A DNA stretch of 64,000 bases, taken from assembly GCF_918797505.1 (NCBI RefSeq), contig NC_092797.1, positions 56,506,192 through 56,570,191 of the forward strand. The letters are read 5' to 3'. The number at the start of each line of letters is the position of its first letter. Within the stretch, counting starts at the first letter, position 1. The notes below the pieces were generated by a model. The model had not been told where the DNA came from and did not search any database. It saw only the letters and a program-made list of their open reading frames with translations. This document shows, piece after piece, positions 1 to 10,941 of this stretch. The position numbers and the translations under genes were made by a program. Source of the DNA: Bemisia tabaci (Eukaryota; Arthropoda; Insecta; Hemiptera; Aleyrodidae).

Positions 1-862
1 AAACTTGTAACATACCTAAACTGATTACGGTGAACGCACGAGTCGTAAGACAGTGTGTTGGAGTTTTTTAGCGTATCAAACAGCGCATCTCTTTGAGGGA
101 AAATCGTGCTTGTGTGTGAGCTTCTTCCCTCTGTATTGAGATATCAGCTTTATGCTGAATTTTTAACGCACGTTGGCTTAAAAACTCCAATATACTGCAA
201 AACTTCTAAGGTTAGAAATCGGCAAGGAAAGGTATCACTTTACTGAAGATTGCAGCAAATACAGCTCTCGCTCGCGGAACAACGTGGACGTATTGCTGTT
301 TTGTCCGATACAAGCTCATTTTTACTGCCTCCTCATAATTCTTGCTTTGATAAGAGGACAAATTTCGTTTTTTTAACTGAATCAATCAGTTCATTTAAAA
401 TAGATTAATCAAGTGTTGCAACTGCAAAAATTGATGGAAAAGTGTTCTATCTACTCAGGGCCACGGTCGAGGCTTCAGGCTATTTTTGTACGTGCATGTA
501 GCCCTTTATGCATCGTACACGTCTTCTCGTTAAGGACGGACCACTAGACAAGGTCCACACGAAAGACTAACGTCACTTGTTCTCTAAACAAAATCTTAAA
601 CAGAAAACGAGCTGATTTCCGGCCGGAAGCATACGATCAGTTTTTCTCGTGAAATTTGGAGGAGCAAACGTATTGCGTTGAACTTTAATAATTCGTACCT
701 GTCTAAAGACCTTGGTCTTTTACCCCAAATTCAGTCTCCATATGACAACACGCAACACATTTTTTGTATGAGCAGCTAGGCTCTTTCTAAAAAAGAGCTT
801 ACTGCACTAAAAAATCGTAACATTTATCGTCGAGTTAGATGCCCAGCGAGATCTATCTAAAT
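1..862. other. No recognisable gene or repeat
   Basis: No open frame resembles a known protein and I see no long inverted or tandem repeat. If the arrestin gene at 5.1 kb continues leftwards, this stretch would be intron or lie beyond its next exon. Confidence 0.4.
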
Positions 863-1018
863 GTCGGGACGTCAAAACTCTGGAAGCATACAAATAAATC
901 ACCAAATAGACAAAAATACGTTCAATTTAGGGATAGAAAAACTTATTTACCCCTACAATCGACGTATTTTTGTCTACTTGATGGTAATTCTTCCGCGTCC
1001 GGAGTTTTGACACCCGAC
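863..1018. mobile_element. Palindromic MITE, 156 bp
   Basis: The left end (GTCGGGACGTCAAAACTC) is the reverse complement of the right end (GAGTTTTGACACCCGAC) apart from small differences. The arms continue inward to a shared TAGACAAAAATACG block, giving about 50 bp of inverted repeat around an AT-rich centre. No transposase is present, so it would be a non-autonomous DNA element. The open frame crossing it is a by-product of the repeat. Confidence 0.6.
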
Positions 1019-1595
1019 TTTCAGAACAATCTCGCCAAAACGTCGAATTTGATAATGAATGTTACACATGAGGCCCCATTTGAATTTTTCTTTTTGAAAC
1101 GATCAATTCGCTTGAAATCATCCAACTGGTCTGTGGTTCGAAAAAATTAGGGGATTTCATTTCTCAGTTTCCTCCGCTTCGAATCTCTCCTTTGACGTGA
1201 ACTTGGCATGCGTATCAGTATCAGGATGAGACGCTTTTCTCGAGGGTGCCGAAATTATTGAGAAATGAAATCCTCTAATTTTTCAATAATTCACCAGGCT
1301 AGTTGGATAGTTAAGAGGAAATCAGTCGTTTCTGCACAGTGTAAATAAAAACTAAATGGGATCTCATTTGTAACATTCAACACCCGACTTTTCGAAGGAT
1401 CTCGCAAAACGTCGAATCGGACGATGACTGTTACAAATGAGTTATCCGACTAGGAAATTCCAATTTAAAAAAATCAGAGGATTGAATTCCTGAATGACTA
1501 CGGCACCCTCGCGAAAAGCGTCTTAGCCTGGTACACACGCCAAGTTCACGTCAAAGGAGCGATTCGGAGCGAGGGAAATTGAGAAAAATTTACTT
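1019..1595. repeat. Nested inverted and direct repeat cluster
   Basis: A ~143-bp palindromic element spans about 1,141-1,283 (ATTTCATTTCTCA at the left, its complement at 1,260). A second, inverted copy lies at about 1,467-1,595. A further inverted repeat (about 1,034-1,130 with 1,306-1,381) brackets the first copy, and a ~60-bp block at 1,010-1,075 recurs directly at 1,383-1,443. The layout suggests MITEs inserted into each other followed by local duplication. Confidence 0.5.
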
Positions 1596-2369
1596 TGAAC
1601 CACTTCTTAAATGAAGTGTAAGATTGCGTATTCATTACACAGGAACACGCTCCCCGTAATTCCGTTCCTTTGGAGAAAGGGCGTATCCCTGTTCTCGATA
1701 TGAGCCGCGGAAAGCTTAAGCGACACGGGGCGCAGGGCCACCGCTGAGAATGAGATACGTCCTTCCGTCATTTTCCGCCACGTTCACGTTTCCTCGTCTT
1801 TGGAGAGCGGGCTTGTGCCTTTTTCTCCTTATTAATTTCGGGAGCTCGCTTTAAACCTCCCGTCACCTAACAACCGAGAGAACTCATATTTTCTCGACGA
1901 TGTAGCCGTAGCCTTCGCCGCTTTTCGTCAATGGGATTGTTGACTCTTGTTTCGGTGTACACACTGAATAATAAATCCAGAGTTCTCTTCACGAGAAGGC
2001 GTCACTAGATTTATCCGTGAGCCTTCCAAGGCGTCGTGTTATATGGACGATGGAGCCTTCTCAAAGTCTAGATAAGCGCTTTTATCAGAGCGATGAATCG
2101 TTCGGCCGCGAGGAGAGAAGGACGAGTATGCTTTCGCGATATGAAATGTGTACGGACTACAAAAGCTCAGAGTCAGGGACTGTTTCGTTGCTTACGCATG
2201 CGAGAAAACTAGAGATGGAGAGAAAAGAGGGGGAGGGGGGGGGAGAAGCAAGCGAAAATCGAAATGGAATTCTCTCTTTCGTCTAACATAACTGAAAACA
2301 TATTTTCCTTGAGCTGACCTAATATAGAAAACTTATTTTTTAAACACATTCATTTTCATAATTGGACAC
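1596..2369. other. No recognisable feature
   Basis: Moderately GC-rich around 1,640-1,850 and otherwise unremarkable. A 9-base G run sits at 2,235-2,243. The 89-codon frame at 2,017-2,286 has no recognisable similarity. Confidence 0.35.
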
Positions 2370-2608
2370 AATTGGACCGCGATGAGCAGAAAGGAACCAA
2401 GCCACATCAGCTATTGCCATACGTAACTGGACAATTTAAGTTTATACAAGAGAACGTTTGCGCGGATTCTTTTGAAAATTTGAAGGAATTTGCTTCGTGC
2501 TATGCCAAAAATTCACTCTTTGCACAAATATCCGCAAAACTTAATAGCAAATAAATTTGGCAATAGCTGATGTGGCTTGATTCCTTTCTGCTTAATGCGG
2601 TCCAGTTC
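2370..2608. mobile_element. MITE family D, 239 bp
   Basis: Terminal inverted repeats of about 50 bp start AATTGGACCGC and end in the complement GCGGTCCAGTT. Both arms carry AGCAGAAAGGAA and CACATCAGCTATTGCC. A second copy lies at 23,483-23,741, and a relative with the same outer tips but different inner arms at 8,318-8,579. There is no internal coding sequence; the 60-codon frame inside is spurious. Confidence 0.75.
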
Positions 2609-3915
2609 GTCGTTTTTCGAGCCATTTTAAGGTTGCGAAATGATAGATTCAAACACATATTTTTTTACAAAAATAAGATTCGGTAACATGCGTAGAAAAT
2701 TTTACCGATTTTTCACGTGTCAGAAGAAAATCCACTGAAATTTTCAATTGGCAAAGTCTGAAAGTCTAATGAGACACAGTCGGAAAACAGTTTTTCAGTA
2801 AAAATACAATTTATCGTGAAGATGATCATGAGAAAAACTGATCGGAGGCAAAAAAACCCAACAATCAATATGCAGTTAAAAAATCTTGTCCATCAATCAT
2901 ATTTCAGAATCTCTCGTGCGTGTTCATCAGTGCTTTTGTTTCTGTAGGCTCTTTTTCACATTCAAACTGGAACTCTCAAAATGCTCGAAGGTGCATTTTC
3001 TGGCTCTATCATTGGCCAGCGGTGCAAGTCGGGGGGCTGCATGACATTCTATCAACGATTTTTTGTCCGCACACCTGTTTTGTCCAGTATTTAACGTCCG
3101 CAAGCAAAATAAGCAACAGTAACTTGGTCCAAGCGTTATATTTTAGTCCGTATGTAAAATTATATGTACTGACAATACCGAAATGAGAAAATTGAGAGAG
3201 AATGAGGTGATGATATGGTGACTCATTTTTTAAATGGAAAGTTACTTTCTTCTTTTTATTCATCTTTTCAAATTGTCATTGGTGTATATTTGGTTTTATT
3301 TCTATCCTTAAAATTTTCAATATAAAATGAACCTTTAGATATACTTTTTTTTTTCAAAGGAAATGATACAAACGGAAGAATGACTTCATTTTACAAATAT
3401 TTACATTCTTAAAACGTGGCACATATTTGTAAAACATTTTCCAATAGATGGCACACCGATATTAATCTCAATGAGCCGTAGTTGCGTTGTAAGAAACCTT
3501 ACAAAAATGAATAAAAGAGGGAAAAAAACAAAAATCTCGCAATCTTTGGTTTTAACCCATTTCTACATTGATCTTTTGAGTCAAATACGTCCAATTTTGA
3601 GCGTTTGATTGCGCGTACACCACGCTGCAGCACAGTAAAATCACAAAATATGAGAGAAAATATGAAAGTATTTTCGAAATCATTGATCTTAAAATGGAAT
3701 CATCTTAATATTTACAAAACACACATTCTAATTTCCTTCAATACATATTTTTTTTTTTAAATCAATTTAAATGAGAATAATCCATGCAGATTTAGCAAAA
3801 ATTTCAAAATCATGAGTTGAAAAACGGTGACTCCATGAGTTTATATATTAGAGCCTAACACAGAGCGGAGGCCCGGAGGGGCAGCGTGCTGCCATGCCAG
3901 CGCAAAACACGCGCT
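2609..3915. other. AT-rich stretch without recognisable feature
   Basis: Short A/T runs and no convincing open frame. A GC-richer patch starts at about 3,865 and leads into the perfect palindrome that follows. Confidence 0.35.
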
Positions 3916-3991
3916 GGCGCCTACAAACCTAACAGGGATACTTCACGCATTGCGCAATGCGTGAAGTATCCCTGTTAGGTTTGTAGGCGCC
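3916..3991. repeat. Perfect 76-bp palindrome with no spacer
   Basis: Each 38-base arm is the exact reverse complement of the other, and the centre is TGCGCA at 3,951-3,956. Imperfect pairing continues outward to about 3,906-4,001. The arm (GCGCCTACAAA ... ATACTTCACGCATTGCG) resembles the 69-bp subrepeat inside the hAT-like elements at 10,942 and 33,332, so it may be a folded-back piece of that subrepeat. Such a sequence can extrude a cruciform. Confidence 0.85.
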
Positions 3992-4160
3992 TGTGCGTGT
4001 TCCGCTGTAACCGGCCGTCGGTCGGCGGCCTCAAGCAACTATTTCACAACACAGGTGTTGCATAGTATCATACGAAATTGAAGGAGCTCAAACATATTAA
4101 GAATGACAGGCATCCTTTAAGAGTACGGAGCTTCCCTTGCCAAATAAATTAAGATATTAC

Positions 4161-4571
4161 GGCACAAAAAGAGAGCGGTAGTCGAAAAACTCACTAAGTC
4201 CTAGCATCCATGTGTAATAACGTTTAGCATAATTTTTGAATTTCATTAAAGAAAAAAGTGACGGCAGAGATATTCTTGAGTATGTCGTCAATGAGATTTC
4301 ATTCTCAATCAAGAATAAAATCGCTGAATGAAAGCGGGTTTCTGCTTTATGTAAGTGACTTTTCTTTTTGAATAAGCATCGTTTCTTCTTTGAATAAGCA
4401 TTATTTTCTTTATTGATCCAAAAGAAATTCTTCCTGGCGATTAAGAGCATATTTCGATCTGCTTGAATCAAGTCATTTTTTCCTCTAATGAAGTCAAAAA
4501 TTATACTAAACGTTTTTGAATACGGATACTAGGAATCGGTAAGTTTTTCGACTACCACTTTCTTTTTGTCG
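4161..4571. mobile_element. MITE family S, 411 bp
   Basis: Inverted arms of about 85 bp at 4,161-4,248 and 4,482-4,571 share GGTAGTCGAAAAACT, CCTAG, ACGTTTAG and ATAATTTTTGA in mirrored order. The ~230-bp interior is AT-rich and non-coding. Only one copy is present in the window, so the mobile nature is inferred from the structure alone. Confidence 0.55.
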
Positions 4572-5133
4572 TCATCACTCGATTTAATTTGTGACGAAAC
4601 TTGGTGCTTTTGAAAGATGCCATCATCATAATTACCATAACTATATTCCTCACCAATAAATAAGGATGTGTAAGCAAAGTCAAACAAGGTCAAGAAAGTG
4701 TCCATATCAGATAGAATATTCAAATCTATATAGATTTATCAGTGGCTTCAATCTAATATGAAACTGTGCAACACCTCCGTGGAGAAATAGTAGCTGGGAG
4801 CGCCGTGGCGCGCCGCGCCGGCGCCGACGCCAAGTTATCGTCCACAGGAAAAATCTAAGAGCTTTTAGCCGAGGCAAATCAAAAGGTTTATCCGGTTCAG
4901 GTATGAGGAGATTGGATTCTCGCGAAAGATAATTAAGTAATGTTGAACCAAAAAGGTGTAGAGTGTTTTAGTGAATTTTCCCCCATGGAATTGACACGTC
5001 CCCGCTCTTACCAAGAATCTCGACTATAGATTTTTCTCCGTTGGATCAAACAAAACAAAAATTGGCTTTCGGGCAATTTGTGCTCGGCGCTGCGCGCCAC
5101 GAACCGGCGAAGAGAAATGTTCAGGTGGCTCAC

Positions 5134-5269
5134 CTTCTTGTCCTGAAGATATTCTGGGTCTACGTAAACGACACCCTGGATTTTGTCTATACTTTTATTC
5201 GAAATGATGAGGTCTCGGCTCCCCAGGTACAGCGTGATTTTGTTGTTCGGAGCTGACTTCTTGAACACC
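5134..5269 (-). CDS. Arrestin-like protein, N-domain exon (internal exon)
   Basis: Arrestins bind activated, phosphorylated G-protein-coupled receptors at the plasma membrane, uncouple them from G proteins and promote endocytosis. The minus strand encodes 1 nt plus 45 codons, starting VFKKSAPNNKITLYLGSRD and ending GVVYVDPEYLQDKK, which matches the first beta-strands of the arrestin N-domain without gaps. The two phosphate-sensing lysines (FKK) and the polar-core RD are kept. The usual GKRD-(F/Y)-(V/I)-DH stretch reads GSRDLIIS, so the sequence is divergent. A pyrimidine tract plus CAG precedes the exon (AG at 5,271-5,270), and AAG^GTGAGC follows it (GT at 5,133-5,132). The start phase needs two bases from the previous exon and the end is phase 0, where family members continue with V-F-G. 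I found no following exon before position 1. It is probably a fast-evolving insect arrestin or kurtz-type paralogue; a recent pseudogene is less likely because frame and splice sites are intact. Confidence 0.8.
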
Positions 5270-5625
5270 CTGAAAAAAACATAAAATGCCAACTTAATTA
5301 TTGTGCTACCGAAAAGAATGTGCCATTTTCCGACTGATATGCGAGTTTTAGGCTTTCATGGAGCTGTTCGTGATAAATTTAAAGGAACAATATTGTGACA
5401 AAGTACCAGAAAGCAAAATATTCTAGTTTAGATTTTGACGTTCGAAATGAGTTCAAAACTCCCATGGGTGTCATTCGGTATCATTCAGCCCTTCCTCGTA
5501 AATACAAATTTTTCTAGGGCAATTCAGACTGTTCACATTGGGTCCTGAGGCCGTAAAGGCTCCATGAGCACCCTCAAACTGGTGAGCTAATCCGAGAGCG
5601 GCACAAGCAGAGCAATACTTCATCT

Positions 5626-5900
5626 GTGGGCTGATTATTGAAATTGATAGACAAAGGCACTGACAAAGATGACAAGGGGAATAATAAGGAGCAATCCTGT
5701 TCTTGGAGGCGGGTGGTTGCAATGCAATGCATAAAGGATGTAAGTAATGACTAGAGGCATACGCCGAAAGATCCGATTGTTAGTCCATCCTAATCTCTCT
5801 TAGTCTGTAAAAAACACCCGTTTCAACTAATTGGATCGCCCCATCTTCCCTTTGTATTCTTTGTCAATCGCTTTGTCTACCAATCTCATAAATCGGCCAG
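5626..5900. mobile_element. MITE family K, full copy
   Basis: The left end GTGGGCTGATTATTGAAATT with ATAGACAAAG is mirrored at the right by CTTTGTCTACCAATCTC and AATCGGCC. Each arm also carries a second GACAAAG/CTTTGTC block and GGATCG-like sequence. Length is about 275 bp, matching the copies at 30,809-31,083 and 62,721-62,991. Open frames here on either strand are the repeat read through. Confidence 0.75.
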
Positions 5901-6267
5901 TGGAAGAGGAGAAGGGAGCTTTGAAACGCGGAATGGTTCGGACAATGGACCACGAATCCAACAGGCAGGCTCTGAAATCAAGTAGTACCAAAATACCAAG
6001 GTATGAAAAACAAAGGTATGATCTTCTTACACAACCATCCAAAATTGACGGAAAGCGCAGTTTAGTTGGCGCTGTTTCAGTCTTGGCGCGAAGTTTAGGC
6101 TACATTTCCCGCCGAGACTGAAAATTTACAGCGCGATATATTTTATTTTCCATTTAAACTAAGTGTAATTTGAAAAGCTTTTGGAGAATCCCCCATAACT
6201 CTCTATCGGTAACGATATTGGTTTAAGAATTAAGAAGCATTTCAACATTAATCATACGGTTGTTTTC

Positions 6268-6820
6268 AATTGACAACTAGACAAGGCACGAATTCAAGCA
6301 TTCTGATACATGTTTCTTAACCAGAATTTCACGTAGAACACGATTTGCACAACGAAAATTACTGAAACCAACTCTTAATGAAGATATTAACGTTTTTATT
6401 TCACATTGGTTACGAGGAATTTGAACTGCCCGCTCACAAGAAACTCAAAGCTCTGCGTGAGTCAAATCGCGCACTTCAACGGTTCCAACAAGCTTCTCAA
6501 TCGAGCAATGTTCATTCCCACCATGTGTTGTTCAAACTATAAGCAATTTGCTATAGCTGAGCCAAAGCGTCAGGATTGAGGTTGCCAGATTTTTATATCG
6601 CAGAGACTGTCATGATAATGTTTAGCGCGCGATGTGAATCACGTAGAGCATTGAGTTTTCATGAGCGGGTGGTTTGAATTCACGCATCAAGTATCATTAA
6701 ATATTTTCGTAACGAGTTGATTACGGTAATTTTTGTCGTGCGCATCGTGTTCTACGTGAAATTTCAGTTACGAAACATGTATCAGAATGCTGAAATTCGT
6801 ACCTTGTCTAGTGTTCCATT
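6268..6820. mobile_element. MITE family E, full copy, 553 bp
   Basis: Termini pair as ACTAGACAAGGCACGAATT and its complement, and the inverted arms run inward about 120 bp through CTGATACATGTTTC and CACGTAGAACACGAT. A second full copy of nearly the same length is at 55,573-56,126, with fragments at 18,468-18,520 and 20,115-20,330. There is no transposase. Confidence 0.8.
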
Positions 6821-6829
6821 CGCTCTCAA

Positions 6830-7174
6830 CTTTGTCTGCAGAAATTGTCATTACAAGTATGTTGTGCGTGCTGATTTCAGCTCATTTCATACTTCACTTT
6901 TTGAAGGCGTTTCATGTGGAATTTGTTACGATTATTTTGTGCGTGCCAATTTCAGATCATTACATACTCGACTTTCTGAAGACGTTTCATGTGCGCAAAA
7001 ATAGCGCACCCTCTTTGAGAACAACAGAAGTAGAGATTAAATAAATCGCTCAATCCTTACTTCCTTCATGCTTCAACAGAGTGCGCTATTTTTGCGCACA
7101 TGAAACGCCTTCAGAAAGTCGAGTATGTAATGATTTGAAATTAGCACGCACAACATAATCGTAGCAAAAATTGA
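6830..7174. repeat. Long hairpin with 95-bp arms plus local duplication
   Basis: The left arm 6,918-7,012 and right arm 7,079-7,174 are inverted copies (GTGCGCAAAAATAGCGCAC at the inner end) around a 66-bp loop. The sequence just outside the left arm (6,847-6,917) is a diverged direct duplicate of its first ~80 bp, including TTGTGCGTGC and GCGTTTCATGTG. It is probably another MITE family; there is no second copy elsewhere in the window. Confidence 0.6.
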
Positions 7175-8100
7175 CACGGACGCAATTGAAGGCGAAACAA
7201 AAAGGAAAGGTATTGTGCTTTTCTCTAAGTCTAAAAGTCAAGAGATGAAATTCGCTTATTCAAGGCTGCCTTAAGAGATGACCGAAAAATGCGTGGTAGA
7301 TGTACCGGTCACAGACTTTTCTTTGGAAGGTATCCGCCTGTGCAGGTAATCCAAGCCACGCTAAAATTAAATCCATTTCACGAGTAACCATAAACAATCT
7401 CACAGATTTACATAACACGAAAGTTATACCTGGAATCAATGTTCATGACAAAGCGCCGTAGAAATCGTGATTTCCGCTCATGCAATATTTCCCCAACGAG
7501 CGGTATAATTAAAAGACTAACTACCCCTTCTTACGTCAGGGTGGAAAAGGGATGAGGAAACGAAAGTGACGTAATTCGAGGAGGCAGTAAAACTAGGTTA
7601 GTGAGATATTCTGCCGTTTCGGATTTGACTTGCAAATCGACTTATTTTTGATTCGCACGGTGTGTCCCGGGGTGTACGATAGCTCTCGACAACAGTACAT
7701 TCAACGACACCGCTTGCGGCGCTGAGGTTCTTGGCGAGGCCGCCAGGTTGCGCAATCAATGCCCAAAATATTGGAGGGAATTCGATTTTTTGGGGGGAAA
7801 TCTTGCAATCTCGCTTACGGTCGTAAATACCTTCGGGGCGTTCGAACGGCTTCCTTGAAAAAGAGCACGAATAGGATAAGAATGACAGTGCAGATATGCG
7901 GTTATTTGGACAAGTCGTTAATTTTCGGCACGGTGCGAATCAGCAGATGGAACAACCGTGGGGGTGGGATCACAAACCAACCTCTCTGATCCTAGTTTGT
8001 CGCACGTGATTGCCTTGAGGCGGGGGTATTATTTTAGATGAATCTCGGGGAGGCGGGCGAGCGGCGAGATGCGTTAAAGAGGGTAAGGAGAAAGGCAAAA
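7175..8100. other. No recognisable gene
   Basis: A small patch near 7,475-7,555 resembles MITE family U (CGCTCATGC, TTACGTCAGGG). The 76-codon frame at 7,759-7,989 is unrecognised. Confidence 0.3.
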
Positions 8101-8152
8101 TTGGACGTATTTCTGTCAAACGGAACTATGCGTTTGACAGAAATACGTCCGA
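8101..8152. mobile_element. Minimal hairpin of MITE family B, 52 bp
   Basis: Two 22-base arms (beginning TTGGACGTATTTCTGTC, one mismatch) flank an 8-base loop. The arms are the terminal inverted repeat of family B, which also occurs as 220-bp (44,511) and 778-bp (54,163) elements. This is therefore an extreme internal-deletion form holding little more than the two ends. Confidence 0.75.
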
Positions 8153-8317
8153 TTCAGGAAATCAACAAGGCCCAGTAGCCGTCCAATAAGAACAGAAATA
8201 TATTTTTAGAACTGTTTTTAAGATATTATTGACAATAGTTCGTAAATTTTTTCCAAACATTTTCCAGCCGCTTATACTCGTTTACGCCAGGTGAATGAGT
8301 AATGGAAACAAGACTGC

Positions 8318-8579
8318 AATTGGATCGCATTTAGCAAAAAGGAACCAGCGCGATTACAGTGTTTCCAAAATCGTGCAACTTCCTCTTTCCTTTTGAAAAT
8401 ACTCAATGCATGCACAGTATTAAAATTTACACAATTATTTTCCTTTAAAATTACCAAGTTTTAGGCGGGAAGCGAAAACTATTTGCTATTCCGAGAGATT
8501 TTTTAAAATATTATGAAGAAGCAACATTTTTACCACACTGTAATCGCGCTAGTTCCTTTTTGCTGAATGCGATCCAATT
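8318..8579. mobile_element. MITE, family D relative, 262 bp
   Basis: Terminal inverted repeats of about 45 bp start AATTGGATCGCATT and include AGCAAAAAGGAAC and GCGATTACAGTGT. The outer tip resembles family D (AATTGGACCGC), while the inner part of the arm differs. No coding content. Confidence 0.75.
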
Positions 8580-9644
8580 ATTTTTCTATCCATTGAAATC
8601 TATGGATTCGAATCGTTTCTCTCAGGGGCAAGGATCTTCAGTTTATATAGAAAACCAAACCTTTCAGTCGATGCGGGTAACCGACATTTTTGGTGACAGA
8701 AACCGAACATTAAATTGGTTCAGACAATCGAAGTCTTTGGTAAGTAATATCGATGGCCCAAAAGACCAATCGCTTATCTCCATTTGCGACGTTGCAGATT
8801 TTCCGTCATACTTTATTTTATCTTTGAAAGACTAGCCAACGCGAATACTTGAAAACCTCCTTGATTTTCTCTCTCGGTTAGCAGAATATTCTGTATAAAT
8901 TAGAGGTCATCAAGTTGACTTGTTTCTCTTTGACAGAATAAAATAGAAGCTGACATTTTGAAACACCAAAATGGATACGTGATTTCGCCTTCAGCCATCG
9001 ATATATTCTCAGTCCGGTTGACAGTATCCTCAGCCATTTGAACCGAATTAAAGTTCCTATACAACTGCAAATTTCGGATAACTGGACCGAATAATTTGGT
9101 GTTTCATGTAAAATAAAGTCATTTCCTCGTGTATTCTGGACAGTCAGAGTGAGAGTTGAATGAGATTGTCAAAAACTGCACGGGTGCCAATTTTAAATTC
9201 ACTATTTCAAAAAAAATTACGGAATAAAAACCTTAAACATTTTACGTAAAAAGAATACATTTTATTCCAAATGTTCTCCCATAAACTAATGAAATGCCGA
9301 TTTCGCATAAATTTCAATTATGTTTTTCTCTCTCGGTTTTGGTCTGGCTCAGGAGCAGTAACATGAATTCCGCAACTCTATTTAAAGCTATAACGCGCGT
9401 CCGGAAAAGTTTAATTGTCGGCTGAAAGATGATTTGTTGGTGCTTGGAGAAGAATTTGAACGTAAAACCCGATCTACAAAGCGAGACGTAACCAGCCCTT
9501 AATATCGTCGCGCCTTTATTTTCATATTGCAAAGTAATAAATCCTCTTCCCATAAATGGTGCCAAATTTAAAGTTTATATTATTTTATTTGGATGGTATT
9601 CATCCTAAATCTGTTCCCCCACATTAGAAATTATTTCATATTTT
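8580..9644. other. No recognisable feature
   Basis: AT-rich. The 91-codon plus-strand frame (8,560-8,835) and the 83-codon minus-strand frame (9,314-9,565) show no motif I recognise, and the former begins inside the MITE arm. Confidence 0.3.
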
Positions 9645-9728
9645 TGCATTGCAACCACCTATTTCCACCAACGGGATCACTCCATTTTTCCTCCGCTCAT
9701 TCATCTATCAATTTCAAGAATCAGACCA
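9645..9728. mobile_element. MITE family K, right-half fragment
   Basis: The order TTGCAACCACC, CCACCAACGGGATCACTCC, ATCTATCAATTTCAAGAATCAG follows the right half of the full K copies. The left half is absent. Confidence 0.55.
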
Positions 9729-9796
9729 CTGATCAATTTAAAACCAAATGAATCGAAATGTCGTTAGAATTGAATCAAAGTTGACTTGATCTCATG

Positions 9797-9936
9797 TGGA
9801 CTTCATTTTGCCATTAAGAAGTACAATTTCTGGCTCATCTGTAACAACACTTATGTGTAAAGACAAACTAATGGTACATATGTTGTTTCTAAACTGAACC
9901 CGAAATGATGGTTCCCGATTGCAAAATATAGTTCAT
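9797..9936. mobile_element. MITE family C
   Basis: Inverted ends TTTTGCCATTAAGAA and its mirrored partner GATTGCAAAATATAG, with ATTTCTGGCTCA and CTAATGGTACATA inside. It is collinear with the copy at 63,622-63,749; related copies are at 15,788-15,913 and 31,228-31,325. Confidence 0.65.
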
Positions 9937-9966
9937 TTTCGATACGGGAACAAAATATCATTATTC

Positions 9967-10179
9967 TCAAGAGCATGGAGGTCTGAAACAGTCTATAAAC
10001 CTCAGCAGAAGATACGCCTCCGGAATTTCTCGGATTAAGTCACGGATGGGATGACCCCTCTCGGGTCCGTCAATCTCATCCCCTTCGATCTCCGAGAAAA
10101 CAGCCCTCAAAGGCGCGCGCGAGTCAGCAAAAAAACCCCTCCGATTCATCGTTTCGCCGAGGTAAGAGCACAACTCCAC
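9967..10179 (-). CDS. Unrecognised open frame of protein-like composition
   Basis: A 70-codon minus-strand frame stands out from the AT-rich surroundings by its mixed, GC-richer codon use and acidic/basic pattern (EIEGDEIDGPERGHPIRDLI). I do not recognise a family, and no other copy lies in the window. There are no convincing splice sites at its edges, although a weak GAG^GTTTAT donor lies within. It could be part of an unknown gene, a transposon remnant or chance. No function is proposed. Confidence 0.18.
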   Translation of the reverse strand: MELCSYLGETMNRRGFFADSRAPLRAVFSEIEGDEIDGPERGHPIRDLIREIPEAYLLLRFIDCFRPPCS

Positions 10180-10719
10180 TTTGAGATAAGCCCTGTCGTC
10201 GGTATAACTCTACACTCCCAGGACTCACGTCAAAATGGAGTTGTGCCCCAACGTCGGGAGGAATTGCACGGGGCACGGCAGAGCGGAGCCATGAGTGGTT
10301 CCTGGAAGATATGCAACTTGCTTGGTTTTCCGCTCCGGTGCTCCGTGTCTCCTCTCGACGTCATATGAGTCCGCGGCGAAGCCGAGCGTAAAGCGGTATG
10401 CCTAACCTCCGGGAGTCAGGCACGGGACGACCGCGGAATTACCCCTATCCTGTTGTCACGTTCACCATGGAAAGACTGTACAAGAGTCATGGGAGGAGTG
10501 GGGCCATACTCCCGGTACACGGTCAAAAATTTCCGTCTTAAATGTTAGTCTGTCTTATTTTCTGTTACTTTTTATGTGGAAGATCAATCCAAAGGACTTG
10601 GTTGCTCAACACAATGCTGTGTTAAATCGACCCGAGCCGTAGGTTACTCTAAGACATTTGGGCATGAATAAAATATCCTACGGAACTTATGTACTCTCGT
10701 TTTCCTCTCTATTATCAAG
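10180..10719. other. Moderately GC-rich stretch, nothing identified
   Basis: The 105-codon plus frame overlapping 10,051-10,368 is mainly antisense to the minus-strand frame above and has no recognisable motif. Confidence 0.3.
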
Positions 10720-10800
10720 GGTCGAGACTTGCGAGTGGCTAGCGCATTGGATTACCACCGATGAGATCCTGGATCGATCTTGGCGGCTGCTGACTAATTT
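10720..10800 (+). repeat. tRNA-like sequence, possible SINE head or tRNA relic
   Basis: GTGGCTAGCGCATTGGATTA resembles a tRNA D-arm plus the 5' half of the anticodon arm. GATCCTGGATCGATC, 15-30 bases further on, resembles the T-arm with a Pol III B-box (GATCGATC in place of GGTTCGATC). The acceptor stem cannot be closed convincingly, so it is not called a functional tRNA. A tRNA-derived SINE remnant is the simplest reading. Confidence 0.4.
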
Positions 10801-10941
10801 TTAACGAGGTCGCAGATTTTCAACACAAAAATTTGGGCCACTTCAACCCAAAGACTTGATTGATTTGATACAAGGAAAACTAATAAAGAAAAAAAATTAA
10901 CCAACAGGTTTTGTTACTTTGTGTTTTACTTCCTGTATCAA

